In this document: positions 32,964 to 43,200 of the stretch, piece after piece
Layout: each line of letters begins with the position of its first letter
Position numbering within the stretch: position 1 is the stretch's first letter
From: Portulaca oleracea
Taxonomy: Eukaryota; Streptophyta; Magnoliopsida; Caryophyllales; Portulacaceae
NCBI GenBank assembly: GCA_029582165.1
Contig: CM055885.1
Span: 12,460,729-12,524,728, forward strand
Direction of reading: 5' to 3'
DNA: 64,000 bases
Program-made: the position numbers and the translations under genes
The notes under the pieces: generated by a model
What the model was told of the DNA's origin: nothing
Seen by the model: the letters and a program-made list of their open reading frames with translations, nothing else
Database searches by the model: none

Positions 32964-33347
32964 TGTTGGTTTTTTGGCTCCCCTTTTCAAGTCCCACATC
33001 GGTGGGTTTGTGAAGTGGAGGGGAATTGGAGCTTATAAATAAAGGCTTCCACCTCCTTTGTTTAACACACCAAAAACACTTATTCTTTATACTACTAGAG
33101 AGATTTAGATGTTGTCTTGGAGATCTTTCTAGGGATAGTATGAGAGGAATGAGAGTGTGGGAAAAATATTGTATGGTGTAATAATTTCCATATAGTGAAT
33201 ATTTTTCTGGTGGTCCGTGGTTTTTATCCCAATTGGGGGAGTTCTTCCACGTTAAATCTTGCGTTGTTATTCTCTATAAATTTTCTTGTTATTTTCTGCT
33301 TGAAAGTGATCTTGGCGGGTGGGAAAAATAGCAGTTTTTCCCCAACA
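32964..33347 (+). repeat. 3' LTR of the gag-only copia element
   Basis: 384 bp, TGTTGGTTTTTTGG to CCCCAACA, followed by the target duplication ATCTG. It is nearly identical to 30825-31208. Confidence 0.95.
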
Positions 33348-33352
33348 ATCTG

Positions 33353-36059
33353 TACCTAAGCTACCTATAGATGACACCCAAAAAATCAACCACACAAATG
33401 AAAACAATGGCTACTATATGATAATAATGCGACAAAAAGCATAAACACAAACTGAATACAAACCATCAATAACAACATTAGCTATATGTGTTGCTTTTAC
33501 ACGTATGCAAGGAAGATTTATAGCCATACTATCTACAACTCTTGTGACAATGACAAGTTTCCTAGCCATGTTACCTTTGTACAAATCAAATTTTAAAAAA
33601 CAAGTAGAAAGAATCCAAAATCCCTTATCAACTTTCATATGATTTATCGTTAAATATTTAACATACATAAGCATCGAAAAAATAATGCAATCCACTGGAA
33701 TTTGTTGCTAAAAATCAAAGCTCAAAAGCTACAAGGAGTAAACAAAGGGAGCTGGTTGCAGAAAATTTATAATCAGATTTAATTGTTGCCTTCTGCTTTG
33801 ACCATCACGATGCTTGAAAATTAAAATTTGAGTCCTTATATTCGTGAACAAGCAAAATTGATATAAATACTTTTTGATTAGTCATGCAATTATGGTTTTC
33901 ATGGTTTTCTTGATAGAAAATGCTTAAATGTCTGTGTTTAGAACTGTGATATTATTCAACTGTGTTTCTACAAAGTTGTCTCTCTAATATATTTGCAATA
34001 CAAGCACCTAGTAAGAGGACAAATCACTTTCTACCCTGCATGTTTTTTCTTATTTAATAATATCTAAACTTTTCAAATGTTGCAAAGAAGTTCAAAGCAG
34101 TAAAGAATTAGAGGCAGAAATGTCGATTGTACCATTAATCCAAATGGTAAGTTTCTATTTTCAGCTAACAAATGTAGTTTACAAATTTGCAAAGGTTATT
34201 ATTTGCATGTATGTTTGTTGAGCAAAAGATGTCCCAGTATGAGGAAAAATCACAAATGATACAATCAGTGAACTCAAAAGCACCTGAATTGAAAGTAAAG
34301 AATTGTCATAAATTAACATTTACATCCCCAGAAAAAATTAAAACTTTGTGACAGAAATATGATCAATGAATCAAATAAGATTAAAACATTTACATCTTCT
34401 AATCTTGGTAAGCAACATTCTTTCATTGATACTGGAGTTTGCCCACTTCAAGCACCTTATCAAGCTCATTCCATGCAGAGGTTGCCCTCCCAAATTGTAT
34501 ATGAGTTTCCCTCACAACCTCAAAAATAATTTGAAACTTAACTCACAAGACATATTAAACTCATTGTCAATTTCATGAGTTAAGACTTCATACTACGACC
34601 CCTCACAATAGGCCAAAAAAATCCAAATTCTTAGCAAAAAAAGGTAATTAAATGCATCAGGTTTTCATATTATATATACAATATCATCAATCACAATAGC
34701 CATGATCAAATAAAATCACATGTAACAACACAATTTAAATCAATCAGTCAAAAGAAAATCAAAGTCCCAACCAAAATTGAGATTAAAAATCAAGGGAAAT
34801 GTGCCTCATCTACAAAATTACTGAGATCCCAAAAAAGTTTGTTGAGTCACAACTTAATACAAGGAGAAAGGACTATTAAGAGAGACGAAGAATAGTACCT
34901 CCAAAATGGGCATTATGTGTGGGTAAGATCAAATTGGGCCTTGCAATTCTTACTTGTTGTTAGTATATTGATTGGTTTTTTTGCACATTGGATGCTAAAT
35001 AACTTCGCTTAAGAGGATTATTTTAGATAATATGAGCTTGAACCCAATGAAATTCAGATAAGGCAAGAGTAGATTTTGCAAATTGAAAAAGAGGAGTGAA
35101 TGGAAGACATCAAAAACGAGGAAAGATGCCAACATTTCCAGATCGTGAAGAAACGGAAGATGAAATTGCATGAAATTCTGAAGGCCATGTTCTTTGGTTG
35201 AGTTATTTTCAGGTTTGAATGGATAAGTTGGGATAGGTTTGGATAGGTTTGGATAAGTTATGATGCTTTTTGGGGGAATTGTGTTTTTAGAGTTGATTTT
35301 TTTTTTTTTTTGAAAATTGTGTAAGGTTTAGATAAGTTAGGATAGGTTTAGATAGTTTGATCCAACCTAGTTACCAAAGAACATAGCCTAAATCAAGAAT
35401 AAGAATGATGAAAGATGGAATGATTTGGTTCCAAACCGTGAAAGCAGAGAGATGAGACCACCACCACTTGCTGCCCATATATCGTGCACCATTTAGACCA
35501 AAATGACTCCACTTTACTGTTTATTAGAACGGTACTAGGTTTACTGCTCATTACAACAGTGAGATTTTAGCATTTTAGGTATAGTGATTTAGCTATACTA
35601 GATTTAATTTAAGAGTGAATAGGAAAGTATATACCATAATAAATCCAAAATACATATGCATGCCATAAATTTTTTTTTAAAAAAAAAACTAATACACAAA
35701 TTGTTTATCTATTGCCTTTATTAGGGTGGCATTTAGCAAAACTGTAGAAAAAAAAAATGTATCATTTATAATGGAAAAGATACATTATAATAAATACATT
35801 CTAAAAGTTACATCGGAAAACAAAACTGATTCATTACATATGAATGAAAGATACATTACATAATGGAAAAAAAATATAACACTCATACATCAAAAATAAG
35901 TTACAACAATATTCAAACCGTAAACCTTTGTCTTATTAAATACTCTTATCATTATGCTATTTTATTGTTGTTTTGATTGCAAATGAAATTATATTCTTTG
36001 TTTTAGTATGTTGATGGGCAAAGGTATACTACAAAATCAATAAAAAGACCTAAAAATCC
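33353..36059. other. Intergenic DNA with possible gene remnants
   Basis: No complete gene. The first 100 bp continue the minus-strand exon-like piece interrupted by the copia element. A minus-strand frame at 33414-33695 (KLVIVTRVVDSMAINLP) may belong to the same decayed gene; I do not recognise it. A plus-strand frame at 34366-34578 is unlikely to be coding. 35210-35370 repeats GGATAGGTTTGGATA words. The rest is AT-rich. Confidence 0.4.
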
Positions 36060-36420
36060 AAAACGAAACCAAGCTCGTCCATGTCATTGAAGTTTCGCTG
36101 GGAAATATCTAGATAGCGCTTATTTAGGATTTCGTTCCGAATATTTCCTGCATTTCAATCTTTCAGTATAGCACTAAGATAGTTAGGAAAGATCCTCAAT
36201 TCAAAGTCCCACAGAATCTATTACAAAACCCTTGGATTTACTACCTACTCCCCGCTTCTCTTCTCAGATTCCTCCAATCTCGTCCGCCTAAAGGATTGGC
36301 ATAAAGGCCAGGAATTTAGAATCTTTTTTCTATTGTTGCATTCCCTTCCGAGATACAGAGCAGAATCTATTGATACAATAAATTCCTTAGAAAGAGCTTG
36401 GGTGCACCTCTCCTCATTTA
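36060..36420. other. GC-richer island, possibly organelle-derived
   Basis: This block is visibly richer in G and C than the DNA around it and has sharp edges, with (TA)n-rich DNA right of it. It has no transposon ends and no clear frame. The style resembles plastid spacer DNA, but I could not identify the locus from memory, so an organelle origin is only a suggestion. Confidence 0.2.
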
Positions 36421-36495
36421 TTTTCTTATTTACAATATGTTTGATATTTTATAAAGTATATTTATCTAGTGCCATTTATAATAAATATATATATA

Positions 36496-36686
36496 CTACC
36501 TTCGTCCCAAAATTTTTGTCCGTTAACTAAATTTTGACCTGAGTTACAATATAAAATTACCGTCATTGTAATCTTTAGCAAATTATCTTTCTAATGGTAG
36601 TGATTTCATATTTTAATTTATCATAATCTGTAAATAATTAACAGTCAAAATTTAGTCGACGGAAAAATATTTTGAGATAGAGGTGG
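36496..36686. mobile_element. Stowaway-like MITE (191 bp)
   Basis: The ends CTACCTTCGTCCCAAAAT and (reverse complement of the right end) CCACCTCTATCTCAAAAT are terminal inverted repeats. They resemble the CTCCCTCCGTCCC signature of Stowaway (Tc1/mariner-type) MITEs. TA dinucleotides at 36494-36495 and 36687-36688 fit the TA duplication. Inner parts also pair (CTAAATTTTGAC with GTCAAAATTTAG). Confidence 0.85.
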
Positions 36687-36799
36687 TATTTCCTAATTAT
36701 GGGCAGCACAATGTATAACATTTTGTTGTTAGGTTAGGTGTGTGGTCCACGTTAAAGAAGCGTTTGCACGATGTTTTCTTTGTAGTATCGTTCAAAATC

Positions 36800-38092
36800 A
36801 AAGCATAGAGTTTGCGCCTCCTCCCTCGTCCCTCCCTGCTTTCTCTCTCCTCAATCATCAAACCCAAAACCCAAACTACTTTCAAACACACAGCTTCATC
36901 AGATAACATTACCCAACAACAATCACCATCCTACACTGCAAAAGGAAATATTATAGGTTACAGGCAGAGACACCGACAAACTAGCAAATCTGATAATTAG
37001 AGAGATAGAGAGAAACTCCACCTTCTTTTTTGGATAATCTTAATCAGTTTCTGGATTCCTTCGTTTCAGGCAGGATTGGAAATCCCCAAAAATCACATAA
37101 GGAATCAGATCTGGGTTTGCTGCTTCAGCTCAGTTCAACAGTAACGCCAATTTCGGGTATTTAATGCTCTTTCTCTCTTTCCTTTTTTTATTAATTACTG
37201 CTCTACCAATTTCAGTCGACTCACTTATGGCCCACTATTTTTTCTTTGTCGATCTATCGCTGAATCACATCGCTCGTCTCAAGTAATTCACTTTTCAGCC
37301 TTTCCAGAAAATTATGGCCGTTTTGGTTGTTCACTGAACTAGGTTTGTTGCATAGTTGTATGTTTGAACACGGTTTAATTTGAATACATAGGCTGTTTTG
37401 ATATTAAAATCTCGTGGTTATGTATGGCTTGTTAATGAATTTGAAGCATATATACACATACAAGAAAGTGGCTCAGAAAGTTAGGGGAATATTAGTTTTC
37501 TAAATTCATCTTTTTGATTGATAGTTCCAAAAGGACAAATCATTAGGAACTGACATCCTCATTTTAATAGTGTCTCAGTTTTGTCACCTTCTATTGTGTT
37601 TTCTAGTTTATACAATTTTATTTGCTTGGTGAAGTCTGTATCCACACAACTTGTAATCCAAAAATGAATTAATTACATCTGTATATGAATTTTCCCCTCG
37701 TTTAATTATAAGGTTTGTAGGAATTTATATATTCTGTGAATATGTGATGCGTGGAGAGTTTTTGATATATTGTTAAATTGATAATGGTCATGAACTTTAG
37801 AAAATATTGTTAAATTTATAATGGTCATCAACTTTAGAACATGAATTATTGCCTTTGTCCTGGTAAAAGCTTTGGTTTAACCTGCCATTTATAATGCTAT
37901 TTTTTTTTGTGTAATTTTATGTGGGATTTTAGAAAGCACCCTCTCTGCAAGGTCTCCTGCATTTACACATCCCGGACTCTTCTTTCAACATGATCAACAT
38001 TAGTAGTGGATTTTGTATAATTTTGATGAAGCTGATTTTTTTGCTTTTTTGGTTTTCTTTCTGATCTCTGCCCAAATATTTCAGAAGGTTGA
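36800..38092 (+). promoter_or_regulatory. Promoter/5' leader of the RING gene, probably with a leader intron
   Basis: A CT-rich stretch at about 36820-36855 and a mixed leader to about 37158 look like 5' UTR. A probable intron follows (donor GTATTTAATG near 37158). Its acceptor ATTTCAG at 38078-38084 comes nine bases before the ATG, preceded by a long T-rich tract. The leader contains GA repeats at about 37000-37014. Leader introns are common in plant regulatory genes. Boundaries are inferred from splice signals only. Confidence 0.5.
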
Positions 38093-39133
38093 ATGGAAAG
38101 TGAAGGTGGTGGGGTTGTCACTCCTCGAAGACTGACTTCCCAACACTCCACCCTGCGCGAGACCTTCCTTGCTAGTGACTTGGCTGAATCCCAGAACAAC
38201 CCAAGTATCCTAAATGACAACAGCAGCAGCAGTTTGGGTAGCCCGACGCCAGTGTCCAACCTTACTCTTGGTGCTGTGCTAAACAACACCAAGAAATCCC
38301 CACCCCCAAATAACGTTGTTGTTCGGACCCTCCTTGAGATCATTCGCAATGATGAGACCCTTATTGGCGGTGGATCTTCCACGAGCAACCATTCTGCTAG
38401 CAAGAAATCCTGGAAGTCCTTCAAGGATAGATTAAAGCTGAAGAAGACCTCAAATCAAAACCAGAACCCCAACAATTCCCATCAATGGGCACCCTCATCA
38501 CCAGTCCCCCAATCTGACGTGTTGCCCAGGTCTAGATCAATAAGAGCAGAAGCCATGAATGCTCGTATGAACTCTCTTCAAGCCCAAGGGGCGGATACCA
38601 ACTCTTCCAATGGACCCTCATTGAGGGATGGTTCTCCTCGCAATGGAGGTAGTTTCAGACTGTCTGAAGCTTTGGCAGCAGAGAGGGAAGAGACCCATCA
38701 GAGGATGTCAACAGAGCTGGTTGATGGTGGCGAAAACAGGGACAATATTTTGTCTGTAAGTAGTCGTAACTATGGTGAGGAAGAAGAAGAGGGGCCAGCT
38801 GGTCCAAGTGCTCCAGCAAACCAACCAATGAGGTTGTCATTGATGGACTTGTTGGAGGAGGCAGAGCAACAGCAATTTGGGGTCAGAGGACCCATGTATA
38901 GGTTTGATGACATTCAGGAGAACCAGCAACTGGCTGAGGAAGCAGACGAGTTAGAGGGGGATATTGGGAAAGAGGTACATTCATGTTGCGTCTGCATGGT
39001 GAGACACAAAGGGGCTGCTTTCATTCCTTGTGGACACACGTTTTGCAGGAAGTGTTCTAGGGAACTGTGGGTTCAGAGAGGGAACTGCCCTCTTTGCAAT
39101 AACTTCATCTTGGAGATTTTGGACATTTTCTGA
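38093..39133 (+). CDS. RING-HC (C3HC4) finger protein, putative E3 ubiquitin ligase
   Basis: 346 residues, single coding exon, ATG nine bases after a strong 3' splice site. The long N-terminal part is low-complexity: Ser/Asn-rich, a basic KDRLKLKK patch (about residues 110-118), and an acidic GEEEEEG run (about 227-233). A conserved MRLSLMDLLEEAEQQ helix follows at about 246-260. The C-terminus is a C3HC4 RING with ligands Cys298, Cys301, Cys313, His315, Cys318, Cys321, Cys332 and Cys335, and the protein ends 11 residues later in FILEILDIF. Plants have a small family with this layout and C-terminal RING; such domains recruit E2 enzymes. Substrate and location are unknown; no signal peptide or membrane segment is visible. 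It is intact and convergent with the phosphatase gene. Confidence 0.9.
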   Translation: MESEGGGVVTPRRLTSQHSTLRETFLASDLAESQNNPSILNDNSSSSLGSPTPVSNLTLGAVLNNTKKSPPPNNVVVRTLLEIIRNDETLIGGGSSTSNHSASKKSWKSFKDRLKLKKTSNQNQNPNNSHQWAPSSPVPQSDVLPRSRSIRAEAMNARMNSLQAQGADTNSSNGPSLRDGSPRNGGSFRLSEALAAEREETHQRMSTELVDGGENRDNILSVSSRNYGEEEEEGPAGPSAPANQPMRLSLMDLLEEAEQQQFGVRGPMYRFDDIQENQQLAEEADELEGDIGKEVHSCCVCMVRHKGAAFIPCGHTFCRKCSRELWVQRGNCPLCNNFILEILDIF

Positions 39134-40270
39134 GGATAAAAGTTATGTTGATGATGATCACCTTGGTAGCCAGTTCTCTATTCATACACCTCTTAGTTAG
39201 TACAGAGGATCAAACAATTACACTGGGAAGATCATCAGTATCTGAAGATGGATCATCAAACCTAGCATAAACTTTAGTATGTCGAGTAAATCGATTAGCT
39301 CCCATTTGCTAAGTTGGGGGAGCGAATGAGGTTCATAATGTGCATGTATATTGTACCCCAGCTGTCTGTTGTTTAGATAAGATTGCTGACCTGCAAGGTC
39401 CATAGCTGGCTCAAAACTCTTATCATATACTACAATAGCTTATATTTACTCATTCTGATTCCCTGGGGGGATCAATGACCTCATAGAGGTGTAAATGTGG
39501 AATTATTTGTATGCCAATCTGTCAAACAGAATTGAACGTTCAACGGAAATCTCCTTGAAAAAGGTGTTATGAATTGGATGCTTTACTTTTATGAGGAAAA
39601 AATTCATGTTGTGAATGACATTTTTGAAGCTGTACATTGCCACACAATGTGCCCATCCATTTCGCACTACAAAGTGGAAAGCAGGTTGCCATGCGCTCTT
39701 TCTTTTTCTATTCTAATCTTTGGCAGATGAGGCAAAAACAAAAATGTCTGTATTCTAAGAAGCCGAAAAGTTTATTTTGGACACCTTTGTATTTTTTTTT
39801 CCCTAACTTTGTGATTAGATACCTATAAAACAAAGTACACTGTCAAACTCTTTACTTTCGTCATGTACAAGTTCATTTATTTAATCCCTCGTGGCAAAAT
39901 GTAGGAAAAGAAGCTGGAGCATGTATTGAAACTAATAAATGAAACTATTTGCCACAAGAAGAAAGAAGCTAGAGCATTTATTGAGACTAATAACTGAAGT
40001 CTGAAACTATTTACAACAAGAAATGGAGAACACATTAGTCTAGTAACAAATAACACTCATGATACTACAATTGACTGAACCCAGAACAGCACCAAGGAGA
40101 GGCCAATTAATTGATGTCAACAACATACCAAGCTTGCGTATATCATCTCAGCATACAACTCTTTCCTGGATTGATGGTGGCATCCAGCTTTTAGACCTGG
40201 ATCTGTAACATGTCTTAGTTCTTGGTGCCTAACCTACCACTATGAATCCAACATAGGCCGCTCGAATAAA
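39134..40270. other. Intergenic region between two convergent genes
   Basis: This holds the 3' UTRs of the RING gene (plus) and the purple acid phosphatase gene (minus). AATAAA-like signals occur near 39930 on the plus strand. No other gene or transposon was seen. Confidence 0.6.
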
Positions 40271-43200
40271 TTATCTGGCATCAGACCATCCTTTCGTTAC
40301 CTTACTACGAGTGGGACACAGATCCGGTTGCCTGACAATGTAAATTTGATCTCCGGCTACTTTTTCACTGTCTTGATTCCTGTACCACGTCCACAGGGCC
40401 CAAGTTGCGTTCTTTACCTGCAAATCATGTCATGTAAACACTAAGCCAGAATTCACAGCAAAATATAGGATCCCATCGGGTAATTAGAGACCCAGTGCCA
40501 ATGTATGTTGATAGTTGATCTAAAACTTGGCAATGGTATCCAAAGAAGAAAGATTTACAAATAAGACGCAAAGATGTACCTCAAGGATCCCATGCCCAAA
40601 GCTGCTTTCCCTGTATGCGCTAAAATCAGGCTGACTATCCCAGCAGAACTTGCCTGCTGCAGGACCAGATGTGAAGTTTGCCGCACAGAAGCCACCCATG
40701 AATTTATCTGGAGTTGATGATGGCTCAGGGCAGTTACCCGGCTCATCAGCATGTCCAATTGCCATCTTCTCCCGATTTCCTCCATCCCCTACTGTAATGT
40801 GAATAGGTGCACATGGATCTAGGGTATAATTATACACTCTGTTGGATCGTTCATAGGCGTGCACCTGGGGATGCAAGAACAAAATGCCATCTTGGTTGAT
40901 AAGCTAATTCAGTTTCTTATACTTTCTATCATTGTTATCGTACAGAAGATCCAGAAAACTTACATGTCCATTGAAAACTATATCCACTCTATAGGAGTAC
41001 AGTAATTCTTCCATTGCCACTCTCATGCACTCTGCTTCTCTATAGTGGGCTTTGTAACTAGTGTACCATGGTGGATGCCATGTAGCAACCAACCAAGGAG
41101 TAACTGATCTATCAACATTAGCCAAGTCTCTCTCCAGCCATTTGTATTGATCAGCTGTTAATACAATACTTCAGAATCAAGTAGTTTTAAATGCAACTGC
41201 AAAAAAATAAAAAAAGAAAGAAAAAAAAGTGCTCGGAAGAGAGAAAGTTCAGTAAGTAGAGAATTCTCAAGTACCTGATTGATCATAAGCAATATATGCC
41301 CCAAGCATTATAAAATGTATTCCGCCAGCATTAAAAGAATAGTAGAATGAGGAATTGGACTGACTCTCTTCTGATGGAAATGCAAAACGGGAGCTGTAAG
41401 CTACAAAAGTTTGATTTTCTGCCTGTTCTTCTATTTCATGATTCCCTTCAACCACCATTATTGGCACCTTTGATATCAAGCTCTCCATAAACCTGTCAAA
41501 AAGCATCCATAAATATACCACAATCAGAGGAGATTTGCAGGAGTCAAACATGTATATTATTCCTTAAACCCCCCCCCCCCCCCCCAAAAAAAAAAAACCC
41601 TTATCCGTGCATCATTAGGACAAAAGAACGACATAAGAATGGCCATATGTATATTCTCACCTTCCCCAATAATCCCAGCGGGGTTGATATGTTTCATGTA
41701 TCGGAGTTTGTGGAAACGAGCACGAGTAACAATCAGAACCAGTTCCGTTAGTTAGATAAAGGTTTGCGTAAGTTACATCACCAACCAAGAGAAGAAGATC
41801 AGGTTTATTGCTAGCTACATGACTTATGGTGGTAGTTGTATTGTATGTAAGGCCAAGATCCCCAACAATTGCAATTTTGCCAGGGTAATTCTTAGGGCTT
41901 GGCACTGGCATAGTCTTGAAATGGTAGATACTACTCATGGCTGGGATATTGGGATCTCCACATCTGTAGTAGTACGTTGTGCTTGGCTTCAACCCTACAT
42001 GGACCACACCGGAAACAGAACAAAAATTAACGTCAAATAAAGTGCCACGGTAAAAATGGAAGTCAACACTTTTTACCCGTTTCCCATTTTCCTTTCAACC
42101 ACTTTGGTCAATTTGTATCATAAGTTTCACAAGTTTCTTACAATAGATGCTTTCAACACTAGGATAGTGTGAGACAAATAATTAGATGGTGCATGAATCT
42201 AAAGAAACCAATATTACCTGTGAGACGAACATGATGGATAATTCCAGAAGTATAATTCTGAAGCCCTTCGAAAGGATAGAGCTGACTGTAGACAAGAGAA
42301 TTGCCCTCCGCTTTATGCAACAATGGGCATTCTAGTGGCCCATAATGAACAACACTTTTGACAGTTTCAGGATTAAATGGTTTTATATCATAACCAATTT
42401 GATGATCCCCTGAAAGTTAATCAGCAGCACATATAAGCAATCTAGCCAGCAGAAGCATTTTGGCCTTCAATATGCAAATTGATGGAAGCACAAACATTAC
42501 TACCAGTACAATAGCATCAGCAAAATTAGTCAGAAACAGGTCAGAAGTTAGTTGCCGTACAGAACATTGAAATAAAAGGTAGCCTTCCTAAAATATATTT
42601 CATATTTGTCAATATAACAAAGGCTTCACTTATTATCTCTGAAGTGGGATAGGACACAAATACTTTCTCCTCCAAGATGCCTCCAGCCCTCCACCATAAA
42701 GTTAGTTCTCCGAGAACAGGAAAATATAAGCAAAGAAAGAAAGAAATAAGCTGACCTCAGCAAAATAAACCTAAATTTCGCCACCTTGAAAGCAATCGGT
42801 GATGCAAAGAAACACCTTTTGAAAAATCAAATAATATTTCAAGAACCAAAAAACGACTAACTGGGCCCTAGACTTCGACAAAAATTTGCTGGGAGGTGCC
42901 ATGCATTCTTAATAACTGGCTCCTAGGGGACCACATTTTTTTAATGCACTCAAAGGGGACCAAGTTGTCAAACAAATGGCTCCCAGGTGTCTTTCCAGCC
43001 ATTTTTCACCGGAATCCATGAAAAGACTAAAATGCCCTTGGGGATGGTTGTGAAAAGACCATGCTGCCCTTATTTCATATTCATTCAAATGGGGAAGGCA
43101 CGTGGGTTTCTAATTTTGCAGGGAGAAACATTTCCCCTTCATCTTCTTCATTTCTTCATTTCTTCATTTCTCATCTTCTGCACTTCCATCTTCAACCTGG

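Larger units (their letters stand above)
30825..33347 (+). mobile_element. Gag-only Ty1/copia-type LTR retrotransposon (TR-GAG-like)
   Basis: Two 384-bp LTRs (30825-31208 and 32964-33347) begin TGTTGGTTTTTTGG and end CCCCAACA. They flank a primer site, a full-length gag and a polypurine tract. A perfect 5-bp duplication ATCTG lies at 30820-30824 and 33348-33352. The 2,523-bp element has no protease, integrase or RT. That architecture is known as terminal-repeat retrotransposon with a GAG domain; it would rely on an autonomous partner. The LTRs differ at roughly ten positions, so it is fairly recent. Confidence 0.95.
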
